Shown here: positions 51,695 through 59,910 of the stretch, in pieces | How positions within the stretch are numbered: the stretch's first letter is position 1 | Layout: every line of letters starts with the position of its first letter | Assembly (NCBI GenBank): GCA_910577275.1 | Contig: CAJTMW010000001.1 | Span: forward strand, 193,566 to 257,565 | Reading direction: 5' to 3' | Source of the DNA: an uncultured Lachnospiraceae bacterium | Lineage (GTDB): Bacteria > Bacillota > Clostridia > Lachnospirales > Lachnospiraceae | DNA: 64,000 nucleotides | The notes under the pieces: generated by a model | Database searches by the model: none | Told to the model about the DNA's origin: nothing | Seen by the model: only the letters and a program-made list of their open reading frames with translations | Translations under genes and position numbers: made by a program

Positions 51695-51744
51695 TGCTCT
51701 CCCTCGCTTTATCAATTTAAAGTTTTAATCTGTTATCATGTTAC

Positions 51745-51790
51745 CCTGTAAAACTACAGGAAGTATACAAAAAAGTTATATTTTTGTCAA
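51745..51790 (-). promoter_or_regulatory. his operon promoter with start-site hairpin
   Basis: On the minus strand TTGACA (51790-51785), 17 bp, TATACT (51767-51762). Immediately downstream CCTGTA-GTTT-TACAGG (51760-51745) covers the expected start of transcription; as DNA it is also an operator-like palindrome. The -35 begins 2 nt beyond the recU stop. Confidence 0.82.
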
Positions 51791-51791
51791 G

Positions 51792-52328
51792 TCATTCAAT
51801 CCGCTCATCCAAATCCTTGTTTAGCATATCCAGATAGGGCACAAATACCCCATGCTTTTTGGGGAGAACATATTCCGGGTTCAGCTCCTCATAGAGAAAG
51901 CTTTTCCTGCCCCCGTCCCTTGCCCTGTCCCAGAAAAACTTGAAAATTTCAAAGGGCAGATAGTAAAATTCATCCCTGTGGGAAAAGTATATGAGAAAAA
52001 ACGCAATCCCGCCCTGCTTTTCAAACTGCTCCATGAAGGTCACCTGATGTTCATGAATATTCTGAAGGGCAAATCTCTCCACGGCGCATTCCTTTGCGTC
52101 AAAGCAGACGGGGATTCCCTGAACCACTCCGATATAATCCACGGTGCTTTTCTGCTCGAAATAAGCCAGCGTAATATGTCTTGTGGCTTTATCAATGGTA
52201 ATCGGGGTAATGGGGGTAGGGATTTTCTGAATCAGCGCCAGACCGCTTTCCAGATATTTCTCATTGGTCCTGTTCACAAGCTCCTCCAGGGTGGAGCCTC
52301 TAAGGCCTCTGGAACTCCATGTAGCCAT
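51792..52328 (-). CDS. recU: Holliday junction resolvase RecU
   Basis: 178 residues. Nuclease motifs are GSTLEELVNRTNEKYLESG, STVDYIGVVQGIPVCFDAKE (Asp, Glu and Lys of the metal site), and HQVTFMEQFEKQGGIAFFLI. RecU resolves recombination junctions in Firmicutes. In Bacillus it is next to ponA; here it lies between his and an RluA gene. Confidence 0.93.
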   Translation of the reverse strand: MATWSSRGLRGSTLEELVNRTNEKYLESGLALIQKIPTPITPITIDKATRHITLAYFEQKSTVDYIGVVQGIPVCFDAKECAVERFALQNIHEHQVTFMEQFEKQGGIAFFLIYFSHRDEFYYLPFEIFKFFWDRARDGGRKSFLYEELNPEYVLPKKHGVFVPYLDMLNKDLDERIE

Positions 52329-52351
52329 ATTGCTTCACACATCCTTCACAA

Positions 52352-53452
52352 TTATTCTGAAAGCATTCGAAACCTTTCAGGGACAGGCGCTTCAAATACC
52401 TTTTTGCTTAAGGCTTCAAAAGGCGCTTTCATCTCGGGAAATTCCAGACGGCAGGCGTATAAAAGCTGGCTGTTTATCTGAAATTTCCTTTTATAGCTGT
52501 CGTTAAAGCTCCTGTCGCCGTATTTGTAGTCCCCGACCAGAGGATGGCCGATGCCCGCCATATGGACGCGAAGCTGATGGGATTTCCCTGTAATCAGCTC
52601 TGCTTCCACCAGCGTGCGGTCTCTGAACTGCCTTATGGGATAATACCTTGTTTTTATGAATGCGGCTTTGGCATCTGTACCTCCGCCGGCAAAATTGCCC
52701 GCAAAATTGCGTGCTCCGGCCCCTGCCTGTCCGTCCGCGGCAGGACTTCCGTTTATCAGCCGTACCGTATTGGAAGCCTCATCCTTTATAAGATACCCTT
52801 CAAGGGTATCCCCCTCCTCGATGCGCCCCTTCACAAGCATCCGGTAATACTTTCCAATCTCCCGGTTTCGGAAAAGCCGGCTCATCTCCCGGCTTCCGGC
52901 AAGGGTTTTCGCCCCCACAATAAGACCGGCGGTATTGCGGTCAAGACGGTTACATACAGAGGGCTTGAAGGTGGCAATCCTGCTTTCATCGAATTTTGGG
53001 TACAGGTTTTCGTTTCCCGTCCGGTTTCCTCCTTTGCCGCCCTCTCCCGACAGCAGATAGCCTGTCATCCATTCATTTAAGGACAAATCGGAAAATTCCG
53101 CCTTCTGCGACAAAACGCCGGCGGGCTTATTCATAATCAGAATATGTTCATCCTCATAAATAACCTGAATCCCTTTCAGCTTTTTGTAAGCTTCCTCATA
53201 TTCCGTGATTTTCCTGGCGGTCTTTTCCTGCGCCTCCTTAAAATTGCCGATGGTTTCATCCGAAAGATAAAGGCACAGCATATCCTCTTTTTGAAGGCGT
53301 TCGCTCCCCTCCGCCCTTTTCCCGTTCAGCGTAATGTTCTTTTTCCGAAGCATCTTATAAAAAAAAGAGGACGGAGCCAGAGGCATAATTTTATGAAGAA
53401 ACTTATCCAGCCTCTGTCCGGCTTCATCCGCGCCTATTTTAATCTCCTGCAT
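52352..53452 (-). CDS. RluA-family pseudouridine synthase, second copy
   Basis: 366 residues from ATG 53452 (MQEIKIGADEAGQRLDKFL). S4 domain (about 1-65) then catalytic domain. Catalytic Asp in VCNRLDRNTAGL; GKSHQLRVHMAGIGHPLVGD is conserved. A Gly/Ala/Asn-rich insert (about 238-262, GQAGAGARNFAGNFAGGG) and a Gly-rich loop near residue 140 make it longer than the copy at 24269. Closest to the RluC group; target probably 23S rRNA. Confidence 0.9.
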   Translation of the reverse strand: MQEIKIGADEAGQRLDKFLHKIMPLAPSSFFYKMLRKKNITLNGKRAEGSERLQKEDMLCLYLSDETIGNFKEAQEKTARKITEYEEAYKKLKGIQVIYEDEHILIMNKPAGVLSQKAEFSDLSLNEWMTGYLLSGEGGKGGNRTGNENLYPKFDESRIATFKPSVCNRLDRNTAGLIVGAKTLAGSREMSRLFRNREIGKYYRMLVKGRIEEGDTLEGYLIKDEASNTVRLINGSPAADGQAGAGARNFAGNFAGGGTDAKAAFIKTRYYPIRQFRDRTLVEAELITGKSHQLRVHMAGIGHPLVGDYKYGDRSFNDSYKRKFQINSQLLYACRLEFPEMKAPFEALSKKVFEAPVPERFRMLSE

Positions 53453-53533
53453 TGCCTGCCGCCTTTCCCGCCGATATCGCATCTTTCTCCGAAGCGAATC
53501 CGCGCTGCGCCGTCTGCGCCTGCCATAAATGCC

Positions 53534-54103
53534 TTAAAGTGAAATATCATACAATATTACCCGAACCTCATCATCCCTTTTCGGATTGTTATCCGGTGTA
53601 ATCTGATTCAGATTCTTAAGCTGTTCACAGTATTTCTGCAGCCTGTCCGAAATCGTGACGGTCATATCCTTTATGCCGCCCTGCCTTAGCATGGTCTGTA
53701 AATGTTCCTGACAGGCTCTGATATCGCATTTTTCATCCTCCGTATAGCCTAAGATGACTTTGCCCTCCACAATCATATGGCTTAAGGCAAAATTATTCTG
53801 ATAGGAGGTAAAATACATATCGTACATGCCGATTAATCTGCCTTCCAGGGGAGCGATGGCTTCCTTTGCCAGCTCGCTGCAGCCCTTCGCACGGAAAAGC
53901 ATAATCGTGTTTACCAGACTTTTACAGGCCGGAAGGCAGCCTAAAACGGCTACGATAGTAAGAAGATTTTCTTTTTTGCCGGTGGTGACGATGCCCGCCG
54001 CAAAAAGGGAGAGGGAAATTCCGAAAAGAACCGCCGTCCATACCGCTCCCCTGATTCTTTTTGCCGCAAGATAGCCAAAACAGCCTTTAACAGCCTTTTT
54101 CAA
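53534..54103 (-). CDS. hypothetical protein with two N-terminal membrane spans
   Basis: 189 residues, unrecognised. Two adjacent hydrophobic segments (AVWTAVLFGISLSLFAAGIV and LLTIVAVLGCLPACKSLVN) form a hairpin near the N-terminus. The remaining 115 residues are soluble and mixed in charge (SYQNNFALSHMIVEG, DIRACQEHLQTML). It starts 1 nt after the HAD phosphatase stop, so the two are probably one operon. Confidence 0.65.
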   Translation of the reverse strand: MKKAVKGCFGYLAAKRIRGAVWTAVLFGISLSLFAAGIVTTGKKENLLTIVAVLGCLPACKSLVNTIMLFRAKGCSELAKEAIAPLEGRLIGMYDMYFTSYQNNFALSHMIVEGKVILGYTEDEKCDIRACQEHLQTMLRQGGIKDMTVTISDRLQKYCEQLKNLNQITPDNNPKRDDEVRVILYDISL

Positions 54104-54104
54104 A

Positions 54105-54761
54105 TCAGCCTTCCTCCCTCCTGATATCGGAAAAATCCATGATATAGTAATCCGCCAGTTTCTTTTTCTCCGCCTCGGAGGTTCTTGAGCAGTTATCGTC
54201 CACGGCGCAGGTCCTCATGCCCGCCGCCCGTCCGGCGTTGATTCCATCCACGATATCCTCAAACACAAGGCATTTTTCGGGACTTACCCGGCACCGCCTT
54301 GCGGCCTCCAGATAAATATCCGGCGAGGGCTTACCCTTTTCCACTTCGCATCCTGTCACAATGCAGTCAAAATATTCGGAAAGTCCGTGAACCTGCATCA
54401 CGTTTTCCACCAGTTCTCTGGAATTACTGGTGGCAATCCCCATTTTGATTCCCTTTTGACGGCAGTATGCCACAAATTCCCCGGCGCCTCTTTTGAGAGG
54501 AACCTCATGAGTATACTTATCCCATGCCATACGGTTCCAGTCCTCTTTTATCTTTTCCAGGGTGTCGGGAATCCCGAACCTGTCCTTAAAATACTGCGCG
54601 CCCTCCGTAAAGCTCATTCCGCCGATATCCTCCTGAAGCCCCTCCGGGACAGGAATCCCGAAACCGGCCAGATAGGCGGTATCGATATCCTTCCATATCC
54701 ACATGGAATCCACTAACGTGCCGTCCAAATCAAACAGCACCGCATCTATGTTCTCAAGCAT
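54105..54761 (-). CDS. HAD-superfamily phosphatase / phosphoglucomutase-like
   Basis: 218 residues from ATG 54761 (MLENIDAVLFDLDGTL), with GAGG 9 nt upstream. HAD motif I is FDLDGTLVDS, motif II IATSN, motif III lysine in EKGKPSPD, motif IV VFEDIVDGINAG. Similar to beta-phosphoglucomutase or phosphonatase-like enzymes, with a helical cap. The substrate cannot be told. Divergent from ylbJ. Confidence 0.88.
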   Translation of the reverse strand: MLENIDAVLFDLDGTLVDSMWIWKDIDTAYLAGFGIPVPEGLQEDIGGMSFTEGAQYFKDRFGIPDTLEKIKEDWNRMAWDKYTHEVPLKRGAGEFVAYCRQKGIKMGIATSNSRELVENVMQVHGLSEYFDCIVTGCEVEKGKPSPDIYLEAARRCRVSPEKCLVFEDIVDGINAGRAAGMRTCAVDDNCSRTSEAEKKKLADYYIMDFSDIRREEG

Positions 54762-54815
54762 AAGCGCGTACCTCGTTTCATAAGTATAATTATAACACAA
54801 AAGGAAAAAGCCTTT

Positions 54816-55757
54816 ATGAAAACAAAATTGTCGTCCGTGAAGTTTTATTTCTATACCTGCCTTGCTTTTCTGATTACCGCCGTCATCCTTCTCTTCCCGG
54901 CGGAGGGTCTGTCCTTTGCCTTAAAAGGGCTCAACCTCTGGTTTGATAGAATGATACCCACCCTTTTTCCTTTTATGGTTTTATCCGGCATCATTATCCG
55001 TATGGATTTGACGGACACCTTTGTAAAAATATTGAATCCTGTTCTTGGCAGTCTGTTCCGCATAAGGCCCGCCTGCGTGTACGGAATGCTGGTGGGATTT
55101 TTGTGCGGATTTCCCATGGGCGCCCATGTGGCGGCCCAGCTCTACGAGCAGGGGCGGATTTCCAAAGCGGAGGCGGCTTATCTTCTTTCCTTCTGCAACA
55201 ATATCGGCCCTGTTTATTTTTTGAGCTTCGTGGTGCCCACGCTGTCCCTGAAAAGGCCGGCGCCTTTTCTTTTCGGCATGTACGGGCTGCCCTTTCTCTA
55301 CGGGCTTGTCCTTCGATACACCGCATTTAAAGACGAAATCAACGCCTGCAAGGGTCAAAAGCTTCCGGTGAAAAAGCAGGCTTCTTTGCTCACCGCCATG
55401 GATGAATCCGTTTTCAGCGCCCTCTCCGGGATTGCCAGACTGGGCGGATATATGGTCTTTTTTAACCTTCTGTTTATTCTCCCTGTGCTGGCAGCCCGAA
55501 TGTTCTCTCTTGGCGAAAAGACTGCCGCGCTTTTTACCGGCGGCGCCTCCTGCCTTCTGGAAATCACCGGCGGCATTCATCTGGTGGGAAACAGCGCCCC
55601 CTATCTGGTGCTGTGCATTCTTCCCTTCGGCGGTCTCTCCTGCATCGCCCAGACCTACAGCATGATAAAAAATACAGACCTTTCCATCACGGAATATGTA
55701 ATGCACAAAATGATTCTCACCGCCGCTACCGTGCTGTACTATCTGGTGATTTTATAA
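54816..55757 (+). CDS. ylbJ: sporulation integral membrane protein YlbJ
   Basis: 313-residue polytopic membrane protein with the nucleoside-recognition (Gate) fold: MIPTLFPFMVLSGII, GFLCGFPMGAHVAAQLYEQG, YLLSFCNNIGPVYFLSFVV. YlbJ is needed for spore cortex formation in Bacillus under sigma-E. Its presence supports an endospore-forming ancestry, though not current sporulation. AAAGGAAAAAG precedes the ATG, and TATAAT-like repeats lie 25-30 nt further upstream. Confidence 0.88.
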   Translation: MKTKLSSVKFYFYTCLAFLITAVILLFPAEGLSFALKGLNLWFDRMIPTLFPFMVLSGIIIRMDLTDTFVKILNPVLGSLFRIRPACVYGMLVGFLCGFPMGAHVAAQLYEQGRISKAEAAYLLSFCNNIGPVYFLSFVVPTLSLKRPAPFLFGMYGLPFLYGLVLRYTAFKDEINACKGQKLPVKKQASLLTAMDESVFSALSGIARLGGYMVFFNLLFILPVLAARMFSLGEKTAALFTGGASCLLEITGGIHLVGNSAPYLVLCILPFGGLSCIAQTYSMIKNTDLSITEYVMHKMILTAATVLYYLVIL

Positions 55758-55799
55758 ATTGGCTGGCGCTGCTCTGTACAGAGCAACTCCCCCTATTTT

Positions 55800-55831
55800 A
55801 AAAACCCGGCTCACAAAGGGAGTAAGCCGGG
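55800..55831 (-). terminator. terminator of the minus-strand operon ending in the coiled-coil gene
   Basis: CCCGGCT (minus strand 55831-55825) pairs with AGCCGGG (55811-55805), then TTTTT. A perfect 14-nt palindrome, GCTCTGTACAGAGC, lies at 55771-55784, after ylbJ. Confidence 0.85.
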
Positions 55832-55845
55832 AACGCATTTCTTAT

Positions 55846-56466
55846 TTACAATAAATCAAGATTCAGATTCTCACCACCGCCGGCGTTTGGGGCTCCTTCG
55901 GGACTTGCCGCCGGGTAGCTGTCCGGTTCCGGGGGATTCAGCTCCACTCTGTTGGTATTTATCACGTCGTTATAATGATTCAGCGCGCCGAAAAAGCTCT
56001 CGTAATGCTCTGTGGTGGTACGCATGGTCTGATTGATAAGATTTTCCACATTGGCTAAAATATCATCCGTATACTGCATTGCCGCCATCCGCATATTATT
56101 GGCCTCTATGGTTGCATTGTCAAGAATCTCCTGCGCCTGCTGGGTAGCCATCTTCACCACCTCGTTGGCCTGCGCATAAGCCTGCTGCATGATTTCATGC
56201 TCGTTAATCAGTTCGTTGGTATGAACGGTGGCATCATTAATCAGAGCCTCGGCCTTGGCTCTCGCATCGCTCAAAATGGCTTCCTTATTGCTGATGATTT
56301 TCTGATACCGCTTGATTTCATCGGGAGTCTTCATGCGGAGCTCCCGCAAAAGCTCGTCAATCTCCTCCTTGTTTACAATAATCTTCGTATTGGAAAGAGG
56401 CTGGTATTTACAACTGTCAACATACTCCTCGATTTCATCAATTAATTGTTCAATTTTGCTGCTCAT
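55846..56466 (-). CDS. SepIVA/DivIVA-like coiled-coil protein
   Basis: 206 residues, no membrane span. A short N-terminal helix (MSSKIEQLIDEIEEYVDS) and a turn with PLSNTKIIVNKEEIDELL precede a long coiled coil (about 55-150, rich in Ala, Glu, Asn). The last 30 residues are a Pro/Gly/Glu-rich disordered tail. Databases often call such proteins V-ATPase subunit H-like because of the coil. The order N-helix, VN/P-x-x-E/D-x-L-LD/E-LR block and then a coil resembles the DivIVA-like SepIVA proteins of Actinobacteria. A role in envelope organisation is inferred. It lies 15 nt after coaD. Confidence 0.7.
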   Translation of the reverse strand: MSSKIEQLIDEIEEYVDSCKYQPLSNTKIIVNKEEIDELLRELRMKTPDEIKRYQKIISNKEAILSDARAKAEALINDATVHTNELINEHEIMQQAYAQANEVVKMATQQAQEILDNATIEANNMRMAAMQYTDDILANVENLINQTMRTTTEHYESFFGALNHYNDVINTNRVELNPPEPDSYPAASPEGAPNAGGGENLNLDLL

Positions 56467-56481
56467 GCGCCTTCCCCCGTT

Positions 56482-56973
56482 TTACTTCTTTAAAAACCCG
56501 TATTTCTGATACACAAGCTCTGCCACAAAATCAGGTACGCACATGGAAATATCCCCGTTAAAGCTCGCAATTTCCTTTACGCTGGAAGAACTAAGGTAAG
56601 CGTATTCCAGGCTAGTGGTAAGAAACATGGTATCTAATTCCCCTCTGGAGAGCTTGGCGTTTGTCTGTGCATTCTGGAGCTCGTACTCAAAGTCGGTAAT
56701 TGCGCGCAGCCCCCTGATAACCACGGGAACATCCCTGGATTTGGCATAATCCACCAAAAGCCCGCTGAAGGATTCCACCTTCACATTTGGCATATCGGCA
56801 ACAGCTTTCTGTAATATCTTAACACGTTCTTCCACAGAAAACAATGGAGTCTTTAATTTATTATTCAGGACGCTGACCGTTAATTCATCGAAGATTTTCG
56901 CCGCACGCTGTATAATATCCAGATGCCCGTATGTCATCGGGTCAAAACTGCCGGGATAAATTGCTTTTCTCAT
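56482..56973 (-). CDS. coaD: phosphopantetheine adenylyltransferase
   Basis: 163 residues, penultimate step of CoA synthesis. The nucleotidyltransferase motif is GSFDPMTYGHLDII at residues 8-21, with RGLRAITDFEYELQ and the C-terminal ISSS-like LSSSSVKEIA. The order rsmD-coaD is a conserved pair. Confidence 0.97.
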   Translation of the reverse strand: MRKAIYPGSFDPMTYGHLDIIQRAAKIFDELTVSVLNNKLKTPLFSVEERVKILQKAVADMPNVKVESFSGLLVDYAKSRDVPVVIRGLRAITDFEYELQNAQTNAKLSRGELDTMFLTTSLEYAYLSSSSVKEIASFNGDISMCVPDFVAELVYQKYGFLKK

Positions 56974-57022
56974 AATCCTACACCCCTCATATCGTCTGCC
57001 GTTTTAAAAATCGCATGCAGAC

Positions 57023-57571
57023 TCATAATTTTTTTATAAATACATGTTTGTTGGTTCTGTATTTCTTCTCCCTGACGGCTTCAAATCCAAGGTCTTTCAG
57101 GAAATCCATATTTTTTCCGACTTCCGCTTCCAGGATTATCACCGTGTTTTCGGTAACGTAGGGCATCTCCTTAAGCGTTCTGAAAACGCCGGCCTCATAT
57201 CCTCCCTGATAGGGCGGGTCCATAAAAATAATGTCCGCCTCCCGCTCGTGAATCTGGCGAAGCGCCGCAGCCGCATCCTGCCTGAGCAATGTCGCGTTCT
57301 CTGAAAGCTTCGTAAAAATAAGGTTGTCCCTGATACAGGCGGCGGATTCCGACGCGCTGTCAATAAAATAGGCATGGCGCGCGCCTCTGCTTAAGGCTTC
57401 AATACCGATTCCGCCGCTTCCCGCGAACAAATCGATAAAAAGGCTGCCCGGCACCTCTATCTGAATCATATTAAAAAGGGTTTCCTTGATTCTGTCCGTC
57501 GTGGGACGAACTTCTTCTCCGGCGGGGGTTTTGAGCCTGAGGCTCCTTGCCTTTCCGGCTATTACACGCAT
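57023..57571 (-). CDS. rsmD: 16S rRNA (guanine966-N2)-methyltransferase RsmD
   Basis: 182 residues from ATG 57571 (MRVIAGKARSLRL), with AAAGGAG upstream; the start at 57589 would overlap parC. SAM-binding FIDLFAGSGGIGIEALSRGA and catalytic DPPYQGG are visible. RPTTDRIKETLFNMI is the RNA-binding N-terminal motif. It follows parC by 14 nt. Confidence 0.95.
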   Translation of the reverse strand: MRVIAGKARSLRLKTPAGEEVRPTTDRIKETLFNMIQIEVPGSLFIDLFAGSGGIGIEALSRGARHAYFIDSASESAACIRDNLIFTKLSENATLLRQDAAAALRQIHEREADIIFMDPPYQGGYEAGVFRTLKEMPYVTENTVIILEAEVGKNMDFLKDLGFEAVREKKYRTNKHVFIKKL

Positions 57572-57585
57572 ATGCGCTCCTTTCC

Positions 57586-59841
57586 TCAAAGCCCTTTTGG
57601 GCTTTGCACTCTTGGCTTTGTGCCTTTTCCGTCTCTCTTTGCCGTTTTCATTTTCGTCAAATCGAGTGGCTTGTTTTTACAGTCAATCACCAGGCTTTCG
57701 CCCACCTTCGTATAATAAACATCTTCGATAAAATCGTCGTCTCCCAGCTTCATTCCCCGGACGCCCACGGCGTTTTTCTTTTTGTCGGGAATTTCCTCCA
57801 CGTCAAATTTCAGGAAGAAGCCGTTTGCGCTTTTTAAGATAACCTGCCTCTGCTCGTTTAAGACGGTGACGTCCACAACCTCGTCGCCCTCCGCCAGTTT
57901 GGTCGCGGCAACCGTCCGCTTTGCCACGTCAAACTCGCCGCCGTCCACCACCTTCATCATGGCAAGCTTCGTTGTAAATACCATCCGGTAGAGGTTCAGG
58001 CTCGTCTGGCTGTGGACAGCAATCACGGACTCCTTTTCCCCGTTAAAATTACTGATATTATCTATGGGAATTCCCTTGTCCCTGAATTTTCCGAAGGGAA
58101 TATCCGAAACCTTTACGGTGTATAGCTGTCCGGTATTGGTAAAGACGCAGATTCTGCCTGTGTTTTTACAGGAAATCACGTATTTGTTTTCTCCCTCCGC
58201 CGCTTCCCGGTTCCTTTCATATGTTGCGGTATCGATAACCCTTGCGTAGCCAAAGCGGTCCATCAGGAAAACCACTTCCGTTTCCTCGATTTTTTTCTCG
58301 GTATAAACCGCCTCCGCCGCGTTTTCAATAACGGTTCTTCTCTTCCTTCCGTAAGCCTTGCGGATGCCCTCAAGCTCGTTGATAATCACCTGCGCCATGG
58401 AATCCCGGCGCTCTAAAATATCCTCGTAGCGATAGATATTTGCCATGGTTTCCTCATGCTCGTTGATGAGGGCTTCCAGCTCCAGGCCGATGAGCTTATA
58501 CAGACGCATCTCAAGAATGGCGTTTGCCTGCTTTTCCGTAAAATTCAGCTGGGAGGCCATGACCTTTGATTCTCTCGAACGGAATTTAATCCCTGTAGTT
58601 TTCCCTTCTGTGAGGCAGGCCTTTGCCATTGCCCTGTCCTTGGAGCCCCGCAGAATTTCAATCACAAGGTCGATTACATTGCAGGCTTTGATTAAGCCCT
58701 CCTGAATTTCCTTCCGTTCCCTCTCCTTTTCAAGAAGGGTGGTGTATTTCCTGGCCGCCACCTGGAACTGGAAGTCCACGTTATGCTTGATAATCTGCCG
58801 AAGGCTCATTACCTCCGGCCTGCCGTCCGCTATGGCAAGCATATTTACGCCGAAGGTGTCCTCGAGACGGGTTTTTTTGTACAGCATATTGACAAAGTTG
58901 TCGGCGTCGGCGTCTTTTCGCAGCTCAATCACAATCCGAATGCCTTCCTTGGAGGACTGGTTGGAAATATCCACGATGTCCGGCGCCTTTTTGCTTTCCG
59001 CAAGGGCGGCCACATCCATCAGGAATTTGGAGATGTTGGCTCCTATCATGGGATAGGGAATCTCTGTGATTACCACATTGATTCTCCCCGCTTTGCCCTT
59101 CTCGAGCTCCACTTTCCCCCGGACCTTGATTTTTCCGACGCCCGTTTTATAGATATTTTTCAGCTCGTCCTTGTTAATCACAATGCCGCCGGTAGGGAAA
59201 TCCGGCCCCTTGATATATTTCATCAGCCCCTCGTCGGTGATGGACTCGTCCAGCATATAGGCTTTTACCGCATCCACCACTTCCATGAGATTGTGCGGCG
59301 GAATGCTTGTGGCCATACCTACCGCGATTCCCTCGGAGCCGTTTACAAGGAGATTGGGAATTTTTGCCGGGAGAACCGCCGGCTCCGTCTCCGTCTCGTC
59401 GAAATTGGGGATAAAATCCACCACATCCTTATCCAAATCGGCCAGAAAAGCCTCCTGAGTGACCTTTTCAAGCCTTGCCTCCGTATAACGCATGGCGGCT
59501 GCGCCGTCGCCCTCAATATTTCCGAAATTTCCGTGGCCGTCAATCAGCGGAAGCCCTTTTTTAAATTCCTGGGTCATCACCACCAGCGCGTCGTAGATGG
59601 AGCTGTCGCCGTGAGGGTGGTATTTACCCATGGTGTCTCCCACAATACGGGCGCTTTTTCGATACGGCCGGTCGTACCGGATTCCCAGCTCATGCATGTC
59701 ATAAAGGACACGGCGCTGCACCGGCTTTAAGCCGTCCCTGGCGTCCGGCAGCGCTCTTGCGATGATAACGCTCATGGCATAGTCGATATAGGATTTCTGC
59801 ATCACCTCGGAATACTCGGCTTTAATAATTGTTTCTTCCAT
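57586..59841 (-). CDS. parC: type IIA topoisomerase subunit A, topoisomerase IV-like (ParC)
   Basis: 751 residues. Catalytic Tyr is Y119 in AAMRYTEARL. The quinolone-determining region reads HPHGDSSIYDA with S80-S81, the susceptible-type residue pattern. No GyrA-box (QRRGGKG) is seen in the C-terminal beta-pinwheel, which favours topoisomerase IV over gyrase. The C-terminus is shorter than in GyrA. ParE is the preceding gene. Some databases label such clostridial pairs gyrase. Confidence 0.88.
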   Translation of the reverse strand: MEETIIKAEYSEVMQKSYIDYAMSVIIARALPDARDGLKPVQRRVLYDMHELGIRYDRPYRKSARIVGDTMGKYHPHGDSSIYDALVVMTQEFKKGLPLIDGHGNFGNIEGDGAAAMRYTEARLEKVTQEAFLADLDKDVVDFIPNFDETETEPAVLPAKIPNLLVNGSEGIAVGMATSIPPHNLMEVVDAVKAYMLDESITDEGLMKYIKGPDFPTGGIVINKDELKNIYKTGVGKIKVRGKVELEKGKAGRINVVITEIPYPMIGANISKFLMDVAALAESKKAPDIVDISNQSSKEGIRIVIELRKDADADNFVNMLYKKTRLEDTFGVNMLAIADGRPEVMSLRQIIKHNVDFQFQVAARKYTTLLEKERERKEIQEGLIKACNVIDLVIEILRGSKDRAMAKACLTEGKTTGIKFRSRESKVMASQLNFTEKQANAILEMRLYKLIGLELEALINEHEETMANIYRYEDILERRDSMAQVIINELEGIRKAYGRKRRTVIENAAEAVYTEKKIEETEVVFLMDRFGYARVIDTATYERNREAAEGENKYVISCKNTGRICVFTNTGQLYTVKVSDIPFGKFRDKGIPIDNISNFNGEKESVIAVHSQTSLNLYRMVFTTKLAMMKVVDGGEFDVAKRTVAATKLAEGDEVVDVTVLNEQRQVILKSANGFFLKFDVEEIPDKKKNAVGVRGMKLGDDDFIEDVYYTKVGESLVIDCKNKPLDLTKMKTAKRDGKGTKPRVQSPKGL

Positions 59842-59860
59842 TATTTTCCCCTGTTTTTAG

Positions 59861-59903
59861 TCTGCGCGCCAGGCGCTGTGCTATTTTCAGCCTTGCGCGC
59901 AGA
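59861..59903 (-). other. intercistronic stem-loop between parE and parC
   Basis: TCTGCGCGC (59861-59869) and GCGCGCAGA (59895-59903) are exact complements; inner GCTG/CAGC extends the stem. No U-run follows on the minus strand, so it is likely an mRNA stability or processing element. Confidence 0.6.
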
Positions 59904-59910
59904 AGTATAT

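Noticed and set aside
51695..51760. T-box or His leader peptide before hisZ
   Set aside because: The leader is only about 60 nt, too short for a T-box, and has no run of His codons.
55771..55784. GCTCTGTACAGAGC palindrome as ylbJ terminator
   Set aside because: No loop room for a stable hairpin and no T-run after it.
58783..59730. A 315-codon plus-strand open frame opposite parC
   Set aside because: Antisense shadow of a clear topoisomerase gene, no ribosome binding site, composition unlike a protein.
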